Below, piece by piece: positions 1 through 6,923 of a stretch of 14,860 nt of DNA. Origin of the DNA: Planctomycetaceae bacterium. Lineage in GTDB: Bacteria; Planctomycetota; Planctomycetia; Pirellulales; Pirellulaceae. The notes beneath the pieces were generated by a model, which saw nothing but the letters and a program-made list of their open reading frames with translations, did not search any database and was not told the origin of the DNA. The translations under genes and the position numbers were made by a program. The stretch covers positions 1 through 14,860 of the forward strand of contig PKCQ01000550.1 of NCBI GenBank assembly GCA_002862265.1, given 5' to 3'. The number at the start of each line of letters is the position of its first letter. Within the stretch, counting starts at the first letter, position 1.

Positions 1-1123
1 CGCCACCGCCACCACCAAGACCGGCTCCTCCACCACTAGCTCCGCCGCCCAGGCCGCCGCCTGCGATGGAAATTGGAGTGCCGGAAGCTGCGAATCCACC
101 TACTGTCGGTCCTGACCTTTGCGCTGATCCAGGTGGGACGTTATTCGCTGTAGTTGGAGTATTGTCGGGTAGACGATCGTCGAGGATTTCCTTGACTTCG
201 TCCATCAGTGCCGGAGGAATAAGAGAAATCAGCATACTCTCTGCCGCACCGACTTGATTAGCAACGAAACGCAAGCGACTGTTCGTCAATCCCGTCGTTG
301 GCCCCTTCAGCTCTCCAACACCTTTGAACTCAACGACCTCAACCAAGTGAGCAACGTGACCACCCATTCCCATGGCCACCATCGAGTTCAGTCCGAGAGG
401 AACATTCTTCAACTCGAAGTTGCCATTCTTGTCTGACTTAGCCGTAACCTCCTTTTCACCTTGCGTGAAGGTGATCGAGATCTCGCCAGGCATTGCGGTA
501 TAGCCGAGCTGTGGAGCAAGGACTTGGCCGGTCACGCTTCGGTCAGCCGCACGCATCACTTGAAAGCGACTCAGCTTGCCCGCGTCTGCAGTATCAAAAT
601 CACTCTGAGGCAAGACGTCTGCTTCGTCGCTTGCCACGAATGTCGATTCATCGATTCGCTTACGCAATGCACTTGAGTTTACCATCGCGAGCGGAAGATC
701 CACTGGCTTTTTTCCACCAGCAGGCGCGGCTGCCATGTAGAAAGGAATCGCGGCGTAGAGTGCCTTGGTCGAACGTTTTGTCAGTGTGTCTGCCGTGATA
801 ACAAGAGCCGCTAAGCCTTGCTGAACACCAGCAAACGCCAGCCTGCCATTCTCATCGGGGCGTTGGTCAATACGGTCGCCATTTGGCTGTACCAAGGAAA
901 CGAGATACTCGTCCTTCGGTCCGTCAACCAAGCCATTGCTCCGAAGAACGATCTCCAGCTGATCCCCTTCCAAGTAAGCGATCAAGTCGCTCGAGATCTT
1001 GCGTTGTTCACCCTGGAGCAAAACGGCCCAAGGACTGTTGGAACTAACAGGCACTTCCTGGGCGCGAACGAGCACCGGACACAGCAAAATACAAGTGATA
1101 AGAAAGCGTGAAATGTTTTTCAT
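1..1123 (-). CDS. Secreted protein of unknown function, Gly-rich tail (3' end beyond window)
   Basis: I read this frame by hand: 374 codons from the ATG at 1123 to the window edge contain no stop, so the gene continues to the left. The start has an AAGG about 7 nt upstream. Residues 1-22 look like a Sec signal peptide, with a hydrophobic stretch around FLITCILL and a likely cleavage after VRA. Residues about 70-110 and 196-250 each resemble a small beta-sandwich of the carboxypeptidase-regulatory-like kind (a V-x-G-x-V strand, then DKNGNFELKNVPLG), as seen in many extracellular proteins. Residues 325-354 are Pro/Thr/Ser-rich, and from 355 on the sequence is nearly pure Gly with Ala, Leu and Ser. 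I recognise no catalytic motif. It is probably a planctomycete-specific exported or cell-surface protein; the function is unknown. The gene is certain, the domain call is weak. Confidence 0.85.
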   Translation of the reverse strand, partial: MKNISRFLITCILLCPVLVRAQEVPVSSNSPWAVLLQGEQRKISSDLIAYLEGDQLEIVLRSNGLVDGPKDEYLVSLVQPNGDRIDQRPDENGRLAFAGVQQGLAALVITADTLTKRSTKALYAAIPFYMAAAPAGGKKPVDLPLAMVNSSALRKRIDESTFVASDEADVLPQSDFDTADAGKLSRFQVMRAADRSVTGQVLAPQLGYTAMPGEISITFTQGEKEVTAKSDKNGNFELKNVPLGLNSMVAMGMGGHVAHLVEVVEFKGVGELKGPTTGLTNSRLRFVANQVGAAESMLISLIPPALMDEVKEILDDRLPDNTPTTANNVPPGSAQRSGPTVGGFAASGTPISIAGGGLGGGASGGGAGLGGGGG

Positions 1124-1229
1124 CTGCCAACCTTAATTGGAACAACTCTCCCTGGACATCCTATCTTACCCATGCATCCCGTATAGTTCGATTCTGTCAA
1201 TTTTACGTGAAAAGCAGGACTTACTTCAC

Positions 1230-1899
1230 TTAACCAAAGAAGTGCCCCCTCCACCGAGGTATTACCTTCTTGTCGCCGTCCAAAATATCCAAAGTCATTG
1301 AAAGCCCTAATCCAGGCTTGTTGCTGTTGCGGAAGTCCGCGTAGCTGCCTCCTTTGGTTCGGTAGGAGCCAGGAGCGTTGAAGAGCACAGCAGCTGCATC
1401 TCCCTTGGCGTTAATCCGTGTCTCATTAGTTGTGATGCGTCGGACTGGATCAGGTTCTGTAGCGCGACCTGTTACAAAAGGAACCTTGGCATCGCAATGC
1501 CAGCGTTGGTGTTTTGGGAAGTCAAACCCGAGAAACAATCCAGATGCCCGGCCAGAAGCAAGCAAAACAGTTCGAGTCCATGGTGCAATCATATGCCTCC
1601 ACAGACTTACCTGAGCCTCGGCAGTCGACCAAGAGTCCTTTTGAATTTTCCTCAAACATGCACCGCCTCTTCGACAGGTGGCTGTCCTGCAAGTTGAGGC
1701 CGTAGATGGAGCACTTCTTAAACTGTGCGTTGTAGACCACTAGGTCACTTTGCTTCAGAAACTCCATACCAATGGCACATTCCATCATTTCCAACTCTTC
1801 GAACTCACCACTGCTCTACTCGCAATAGACACCGACCTAGCAGTCATAAAAGACATTGACGCCTCCGAGTTTCACTTCGCTACACCTGACAAGCGACAT
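1230..1899 (-). pseudogene. Broken right-handed beta-helix protein gene
   Basis: Read on the minus strand, one frame from about 1899 down to the TGA at 1522 gives repeating rungs of roughly 22-24 residues typical of parallel beta-helix proteins. Examples are VVYNAQFKKCSIYGL, then CMFEENSKGLLVDC, then SVEAYDCTMDSN. The frame is interrupted by two TAG codons, at 1837-1839 and 1816-1818, with the same style of sequence on both sides (GGVNVFYDC, VGVYCE, SSGEFEELEMMEC). At about 1540-1575 sensible coding seems to move to another frame, which runs to a TAA at 1230 and includes PFVTGRATEPDP and FNAPGSYRTKGGSYADF. No start codon with a ribosome site is visible. In planctomycetes such helices occur in secreted proteins and behind kinase domains. 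It is probably dead. Whether the 1230-1540 part belongs to the same ancestral protein is uncertain. Confidence 0.6.
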
Positions 1900-2212
1900 A
1901 CGACAAATAAACACAGTCTGCTTGCCAACTAAGCAGCGACAATCAGCCTTGCAGGACCTACTATCGCGAGTCCAAGCGGTCGTTGTTGTTGGTGGCAGCA
2001 ACTCCAATAATACGAGACGGCTGGTACAACTCTGCGAAACAAACGGTACACCAGCCTTTCACGTCGAGCGGGCGAGCCAACTATATCCCGACTGGTTCCG
2101 CGAGGTTGATACCGTCGGCCTGACCGCTGGAACCTCCACCTTGGACGAGACAATCGACGAAGTGAAACGGAGCATACTAGAAATCGACGCACGCCAATTC
2201 GCTTCGCCTTGA
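1856..2212 (+). pseudogene. ispH: 3' fragment of ispH (lytB), HMBPP reductase
   Basis: Codons from about 1907 to the TGA at 2210-2212 encode the C-terminal third of 4-hydroxy-3-methylbut-2-enyl diphosphate reductase, the last enzyme of the MEP isoprenoid pathway. Family landmarks in order are NTVCLPTKQRQ with one of the three Fe-S cysteines (1919-1921), VVVVGGSNSNNTRRL matching the substrate-binding Ser-x-Asn segment, and VGLTAGTSTL with its conserved Ser. The two N-terminal domains carrying the other two cysteines are missing, and a full IspH is about 300 residues or more. The only starts in frame are weak (TTG 1856, no ribosome site), and residues before about 1907 do not resemble IspH. An intact ispH should exist elsewhere, because the pathway normally needs it. 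I read this as a truncated relic; it cannot bind the iron-sulfur cluster by itself. Confidence 0.8.
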
Positions 2213-2241
2213 GCTCCTTGTTTCAACTGGATTCTTACTCC

Positions 2242-2373
2242 ATGCCTCCAGATTCCAATGCAGCCGTTCACAACACACACTCCGCATCAAACTGGTCTCT
2301 GGTGGTTATTCAGTCACTTGGGCTGCTTCTTACAAGTCTCCTCGCGAGCTTCTTTGCCTTCGATGTCGCATGA
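2242..2373 (+). CDS. Possible 43-residue membrane peptide or remnant of a membrane-protein start
   Basis: ATG at 2242 to TGA at 2371-2373, starting 29 nt after the ispH fragment. Residues 1-17 are polar and residues about 18-40 form one strongly hydrophobic segment (LVVIQSLGLLLTSLLASFF). There is no good ribosome-binding site; only a weak CTGGA lies upstream. It could be the start of a gene that followed ispH in the source operon, now cut by a stop, or a chance ORF. I recognise no family. Confidence 0.2.
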   Translation: MPPDSNAAVHNTHSASNWSLVVIQSLGLLLTSLLASFFAFDVA

Positions 2374-2602
2374 AGCAGTCGGGAAAGAACCGATCTGTCA
2401 GCTACGGCTGATCGAACCACGTATCGCTACTTGGGACTTTATAGCTCGTCTGCTAGCTGGATTTGCCGTTTGGCATGCAATGAAACCCTGGGACAAGCCA
2501 CAAGATGGTGGATTGTTTTCTCCACTATCTCGAGCGATTTGCTCCACTACGCTCTGGATCTTGAACCTATTCGCAGACCTTCGTCCGTTACTGTCCGGTT
2601 CG

Positions 2603-2636
2603 ATTTTTTGATTTCCTCCATTTTTTGATTTCCTCC
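2603..2636. repeat. Perfect 17-bp tandem direct repeat (two copies)
   Basis: ATTTTTTGATTTCCTCC occurs at 2603-2619 and again immediately at 2620-2636 with no mismatch. It lies in non-coding sequence and may be a slippage or repair duplication scar. No further copies flank it. Confidence 0.9.
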
Positions 2637-2770
2637 TATCGGCCTAGACCATTGAGACGCAAGCGCAGGGATATCTTTGATGCGGTGGCTTAAGCAAATC
2701 CCTCAGTTGCGACGGAGCTGAAGTATTTAACTGGAATTCTGGCGAATCCCTTAGGAGAAAGGTAGTGAAG

Positions 2771-5623
2771 TCAATCCGTGGGGATACGGTCTTGCATTTG
2801 ATGACAGAAATCGAGCTCGCGCTTGGCTTTTTGGCATAGGGCGACACTGACAGTGCTGTCAGCAATCTGAGCTTCAAGATCAGCTTCTAGATGCACCAGA
2901 ACAAGCATGGCATCTAGATTGCGTTGCAGGTCTTGAAGCATACGGGCGAGAGCGAAACTGGGGCCGGCCATCAAACTCCGTGAAATAGACTTCAACTCAG
3001 GAAAGTTCTCCGCCACGTAGCGATGAGAATCTACCGCGTAACGAGAATAATATTCTGCCGAGCCAAAGTCGCGTTGCCGCTGGTAAAGCATTCCCATGTT
3101 TGCGTAGATGTGCGCGAGGTTGATACGATACAAAGCCACTTGATCGTGTTCCTGGACGAGTAACTCCGAGATCTCACGCGCCTCATCCAGCTGATCGATA
3201 GCTGCCTGGTTTCCCCGTCCAATACGTCTAACATCGACGTCGCGCAAGGTCTGGCTGAGCTCAAAGCGATATCGAGCGACTTGCGGTGATTCAGCAATAA
3301 GCTCCCGCAACAGGCGAATCGCTTCTTCCTTCTTGCCATCCGATTCGTCAGAACCAACCAACTCGGGTCCGGCAAGCTGCTGTAGACAGAGAGCTTTCAG
3401 GTAGCGTAGCTTCGATGATTCGGGCTGTTCTTCGATCAAATCCGCCAGAAGCTTGAGTGCTGCATTGGCGTGTTTTTCGAATTGTTTGCGAAACGCTTGT
3501 TGCTCTTTCTCTTCTCGCTCTCGATCACCGGGCCTACGACCATCGCGAGACTCCAGACTTCCTGGCGGACCGTACGGCGGAAGACCATCAGAGGAAAACC
3601 GCTCGCGCCACCAAGCCTCGAAATCAAAGCCCATCCCAAAACGACGCGGACCGCGCCGGCCGCCAGGCACGTGCGCATGCTCCATCGGCAGGCTAGGCCG
3701 CGACTTAGCAAGCAGCAGATGCACTTGAGTTTGCAACAGCCTCGAGGCTTGGGAATCCTGTTTTTCCAAGTCTCCCAAGGTGGTGGTCAAAATCGTTTTA
3801 GCGCGATCTATCTGATTGGTCGCCAAGTAGACTCGGCCAAGCTGCATGTGAATCTGCTCGATGGCCAGCGGCTCGACAACGGTTGGGTTACTGACGCCCA
3901 GGAATCGCTCCTCCGCCTCAGCGTAAGCTTCAATCGCCTCCGAATAAGCTCCCAAGGACTGATGAATATCTGCAACACGACGAAAGGCCCGGGCTGTTTC
4001 AGCTTGCAATCTTGGGCTTGCAGTTCCTTCCTCCGCCGCCGCCAGCTGATCGTAGAACTGCAACATTCGTTCCAGGAACCGCCCCGACTCAGGTGTTAAA
4101 CGCAAGGGAACACCCGAGCTGCCAGTACTGACAAAGTCCGACTCGAGTCCGTCTTCTTGTTGCATGAACGAGCTGATGATCTCATCCAGGCCATCCAACG
4201 CGATATGCAAGCGTTGTTCCGCTCGAGCTCGCTGCTGAGCTTCTTGCTGGTATGCGAAGCTCAGACCGACTGGTAAAGCCAGAGAAAGACATCCCACCAG
4301 AACCAGTAGCGCAGCCACTGCTTTGTTGCGACGACACCACCTGATAGTATGCTCGACGACTGTCGTTCGCTTGGCAAGAATCGGACGATCTTCAAGAAAG
4401 CGCTCCAGGTCTGCCTGCATCTGCGCCGCACTAGCGTAACGATCCACGGCCTCAGGATTCAATGCCTTGAGAACGATGGTCTCCAAGTCACGTGGAATTT
4501 CTGGAATGATACTTCGTGGTCGCGTTTGCTGTCCTTGCGACTTCTGTTCCAAGAGCTGGCGGTAGCTAGTGCCTTGATGAGCTGATCGCTGGGTAAGCAA
4601 TTCGTACAGAGTAAGACCCATCGCATAAATGTCACTGGACGGACTCTCTTGACCCTCCAGTTGCTCAGGAGCCATGTAGCGCAGCGTGCCAAGGATGTCT
4701 CCGCTCCGAGTAAAGTCATCATCTTGCTGCAATTTCGCCAAGCCAAAATCAGTCACCCAAACGGTCCCACTTCGATCCATCAGCAAGTTGCTGGGTTTGA
4801 TATCTCGGTGCAGAATACCGTTCTTATGCGCATATTGCAGCGCATCGCAGACTTGGACTCCGATCTTCGCGATACTATTCCAATAGTGCTGATTGCGACC
4901 AAGGCCCGTCAGAGTCACGGCATTTTCCAGTTGGATGCCCGAGTTATCGGAATTCACGGGAGAACGTATCGCGTTACGTGAACCAGTGGAAATCTGCGCA
5001 GTTTCGTCCGACGCATCACCGGCAGTATCCATATCGAAGGCGATGAGACGTTGGGCTTGGTCAACAAAACTGGCTGACATATCCAGGCTGCCATCGTGTT
5101 CACCTAAGGCAGTCAGAATCCGCCGCAGGTCCACGCCATCAATAAATTGCATGGCGTAGTAAAGGTGCTCAGCTTCTTGTCCAACACCAAACACCGGAAC
5201 AATGTTGGTATGGTGCAGTCGTGAGGCCAATTTGGCTTCGCGACGGAAACGTTCGACCCGGCTGTCTGAATTCTGCGAGTCCCCGCTAAGCACCTTGAGT
5301 GCAACCCGACGATCGAGCACTCGGTCGGCAGCGAGAAAGACCGTTCCCATCCCGCCGCGACCAATCTCGCGAACGATTTCGAAATCGCCAAGTGATTCTT
5401 CCTGAAACCGACGAACCGAACTCGCTGCTCTGAGTTTCTTCTTCTGAGTTTCTTGGCTGCTGAACTTCTCCATCTTGTGAAGCGTGTACAGCAAGTCCCG
5501 AATCTCGCTCTCGAGCTGCGGGCACTTGCGAACGTAATATTCGATGCTCGGCCGCGATTTGCCGTCTCGCATGACTTTGAGAAAATCTTCGGCAATGGAT
5601 TCCAGCAAACCCTCCTTACTCAC
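2771..5623 (-). CDS. Membrane-anchored Ser/Thr protein kinase with TPR-type C-terminal region
   Basis: A 950-residue Hanks-type kinase. Residues 1-75 form the small helical leader often seen in planctomycete kinases (SRPSIEYYVRKCPQLESEIRDL). The kinase domain is about 80-412: Gly loop IGRGGMGTVFLA, catalytic Lys110, helix-C Glu129, HRDIKPSN with Asp274, DFG 292-294, and APE 318-320. All key residues are present, so it should be active. An acidic, Ser-rich insert of about 70 residues (roughly 172-245) interrupts the domain before the catalytic loop. One membrane segment at about 434-457 puts the kinase in the cytoplasm and the remaining ~490 residues outside. That outer part is mostly helical with TPR-like pairs, around an Arg/Gly/Pro-rich stretch at about 650-705. 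The GTG start at 5623 overlaps the sigma factor stop, and GGGGAG at 5635-5640 serves as its ribosome site. It is probably co-expressed with the sigma factor; the signal and substrates are unknown. Confidence 0.93.
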   Translation of the reverse strand: MSKEGLLESIAEDFLKVMRDGKSRPSIEYYVRKCPQLESEIRDLLYTLHKMEKFSSQETQKKKLRAASSVRRFQEESLGDFEIVREIGRGGMGTVFLAADRVLDRRVALKVLSGDSQNSDSRVERFRREAKLASRLHHTNIVPVFGVGQEAEHLYYAMQFIDGVDLRRILTALGEHDGSLDMSASFVDQAQRLIAFDMDTAGDASDETAQISTGSRNAIRSPVNSDNSGIQLENAVTLTGLGRNQHYWNSIAKIGVQVCDALQYAHKNGILHRDIKPSNLLMDRSGTVWVTDFGLAKLQQDDDFTRSGDILGTLRYMAPEQLEGQESPSSDIYAMGLTLYELLTQRSAHQGTSYRQLLEQKSQGQQTRPRSIIPEIPRDLETIVLKALNPEAVDRYASAAQMQADLERFLEDRPILAKRTTVVEHTIRWCRRNKAVAALLVLVGCLSLALPVGLSFAYQQEAQQRARAEQRLHIALDGLDEIISSFMQQEDGLESDFVSTGSSGVPLRLTPESGRFLERMLQFYDQLAAAEEGTASPRLQAETARAFRRVADIHQSLGAYSEAIEAYAEAEERFLGVSNPTVVEPLAIEQIHMQLGRVYLATNQIDRAKTILTTTLGDLEKQDSQASRLLQTQVHLLLAKSRPSLPMEHAHVPGGRRGPRRFGMGFDFEAWWRERFSSDGLPPYGPPGSLESRDGRRPGDREREEKEQQAFRKQFEKHANAALKLLADLIEEQPESSKLRYLKALCLQQLAGPELVGSDESDGKKEEAIRLLRELIAESPQVARYRFELSQTLRDVDVRRIGRGNQAAIDQLDEAREISELLVQEHDQVALYRINLAHIYANMGMLYQRQRDFGSAEYYSRYAVDSHRYVAENFPELKSISRSLMAGPSFALARMLQDLQRNLDAMLVLVHLEADLEAQIADSTVSVALCQKAKRELDFCHQMQDRIPTD

Positions 5624-6254
5624 TCGGTATCATCTCCCCAAGTCGCTTCAGAGCGCGGATGTAACGCTTTGTCGCAGCCGACTTATCGATGCCGAGCACA
5701 CTTGCCACTTCGCCGTTGCTGAGCTGTTCGAGATGCCGCAGTACGAGTACTTCGCGATCAATATCGCCCATTTGTTCTAAAGTGTTGCGGAGCGCCTGGG
5801 CTTGCTCTTCGCGAATGGCAACATTGCTTGGTGAAGTCCCGCTTGCCATCAGTAAATCCCGCATGGCGTGGGCCGAGGACTGAAAGGGAAGTTGATTCTC
5901 TAGCGAGACCTCGCGGTTCACGTTTCGAACTTGCAGCTTTAGGTGCTTGCGGTGCAAATCGATCAAGACTTGGCCAGTCAGTGATCGCATCCAAACGTAG
6001 AACGGCACCGCGGGATTGTTGATGTAGTCTTCGTGACGCCTAACCACAACCATTTGCGCTTCTTGCATCACATCCTCCAGGTCAAGGCGACCTTGCAGGC
6101 GAACATCCATGCGATGCATGACGAACCTTTGCAAGCGTTCGCGTTGTTCCTCGAAGATATGAGCAGCCGCCTCTGCGCCGCCGGACTGCAACCTATTCAG
6201 CTCCTCGCTGTCATCACTCTGGTTGTTGATTTCGTTTATTGGGGCAGAACCCAT
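5616..6254 (-). CDS. ECF-family RNA polymerase sigma factor, kinase-linked planctomycete type
   Basis: This 212-residue protein directs RNA polymerase to a set of promoters. Sigma region 2 spans about 20-105, with the helix LDLEDVMQEAQ near 57-67. Region 4 spans about 150-207, with a helix-turn-helix LSNGEVASVLGIDKSAATKR at about 178-197. There is no membrane segment or extra C-terminal domain. I chose ATG 6254 because GGAG at 6260-6263 lies 6 nt before it; a longer frame from TTG 6266 would add four residues but its start codon runs into that ribosome site. The last codons share GTGAGTAA with the kinase start, an 8-nt overlap suggesting translational coupling. No anti-sigma gene is nearby. 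Sigma factors encoded beside Hanks-type kinases are a known planctomycete group in which the kinase is thought to control the sigma factor; that link here is inferred. Confidence 0.92.
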   Translation of the reverse strand: MGSAPINEINNQSDDSEELNRLQSGGAEAAAHIFEEQRERLQRFVMHRMDVRLQGRLDLEDVMQEAQMVVVRRHEDYINNPAVPFYVWMRSLTGQVLIDLHRKHLKLQVRNVNREVSLENQLPFQSSAHAMRDLLMASGTSPSNVAIREEQAQALRNTLEQMGDIDREVLVLRHLEQLSNGEVASVLGIDKSAATKRYIRALKRLGEMIPSE

Positions 6255-6394
6255 CGCTGTCTCCAATCGCTTGCCGAAATATCCAGTTTATCTTGCCGTT
6301 GGACGTGACAAATAGCGACGAAGCGCGTTTCGTGGGAACGGACTGAAGAAATTGTTGCGGACAGAAAGTTTTCTGGAAAAGCCCGAAACGGCCC

Positions 6395-6425
6395 TCCCCC
6401 GGGTGGTGGCGAGTCAGGCGGGGGA
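6395..6425. other. GC-rich inverted repeat, possible stem-loop
   Basis: TCCCCCG (6395-6401) pairs with CGGGGGA (6419-6425) around a 17-nt loop rich in G. It lies about 140 nt upstream of the sigma factor start, has no T-run on either side, and could act in the leader of that transcript. It could also be chance in a GC-rich patch. Confidence 0.35.
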
Positions 6426-6682
6426 AAGCCGAGCGGATCGATGCGTATTTCCTGAAGACTTGAGAGGCTAGATCTGGATGGATATTGATCTTGTCAGCTT
6501 GCTAGAAGCTCATTCCGAATATCGGCAGCATTGGGGACTGGGTGAGCGAAGAATGCAGTGAGGCAAGAGGGACCAGGGCAAGATAACGCCTGCAGTCGTT
6601 AAACAATGAAGTCGAAAGACGCCCGGAGATGCCAAAAGGCTTGACGACTTCCACCGCGAAATCGCTAGGTCTTCAACATGAA

Positions 6683-6714
6683 TTGCTAGCAAAGCGGGCT
6701 GTGAGCTAGCTCAC
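6683..6714. promoter_or_regulatory. Two CTAG-centred palindromes 20 bp apart, candidate operator
   Basis: TTGCTAGCAA (6683-6692) and GTGAGCTAGCTCAC (6701-6714) are both perfect palindromes centred on CTAG. Their centres, 6687.5 and 6707.5, are exactly 20 bp apart, close to two helical turns. A third CTAG, without full symmetry, sits 21 bp further left (6665-6668). They lie upstream of the ABC operon and are the kind of site a dimeric repressor would bind. No regulator gene next to them suggests which one. Confidence 0.4.
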
Positions 6715-6923
6715 TCTCCCACTACGACGGTAGCGAGCTTGCGGCGAAACTTCGAAATCAGTAAATGCGATGACGGGGAGTCGTGCGCTCCAAGGCGATT
6801 AGCAACCTAGCGTCAAGGCAATACCCCCAAGCAATCCACTCGGGCCACCTGAGAAGCCAACACCCAGACCCACTTTATCAGGCCCCGATATTTCGATGGA
6901 AACGATCAACCTGCGCGATCACT

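Larger units (their letters stand above)
2213..2770. other. 558-nt stretch without a convincing gene
   Basis: No frame on either strand shows sustained protein-like sequence. Plus-strand frames open for 60-117 codons are rich in Ser, Leu, Arg and Trp in a pattern usual for non-coding frames. The stretch holds a 43-codon ORF (2242-2373) and a 17-bp tandem duplication (2603-2636). Together with the ispH and beta-helix remnants to the left it looks like a decaying or rearranged segment between two active regions. No clear terminator with a T-run follows the kinase gene, which ends at 2771. Confidence 0.5.
6255..6923. other. Long divergent intergenic region between sigma factor and ABC operon
   Basis: About 670 nt separate the divergent sigma-kinase and ABC-exporter units. 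The stretch holds a GC-rich stem (6395-6425) and two CTAG-centred palindromes (6683-6692 and 6701-6714). A 60-codon minus-strand frame (6510-6692) starts with TTG and has a composition unlike a protein. From 6783 the ABC ATPase frame is open but unlike an ABC domain. Promoters for both units should lie here, yet I find no hexamer pair good enough to name. Confidence 0.5.

Noticed and set aside
1195..1200. TTGACA on the minus strand upstream of the gene starting at 1123
   Set aside because: A perfect -35 hexamer, but no acceptable -10 hexamer at 16-18 nt (only ATGCAT); too weak to call a promoter.
3470..4099. A 209-codon plus-strand frame
   Set aside because: It lies wholly antisense to the kinase gene, whose reading has clear domain content; its composition is that of a shadow frame.
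6270..6320. TTGTCA and TAAACT upstream of the sigma factor as a promoter
   Set aside because: The spacer is 15 nt, outside the usual range, and one hexamer is poor.
6510..6692. A 60-codon minus-strand frame in the long intergenic region
   Set aside because: TTG start, no ribosome site, Ser/Leu/Cys/Pro-rich non-protein-like sequence.
6783..6923. N-terminal extension of the ABC ATPase from GTG 6783
   Set aside because: The 47 extra residues do not resemble ABC sequence and have no ribosome site; the domain begins about residue 60 of that frame. I kept GTG 6924 but cannot exclude another start.
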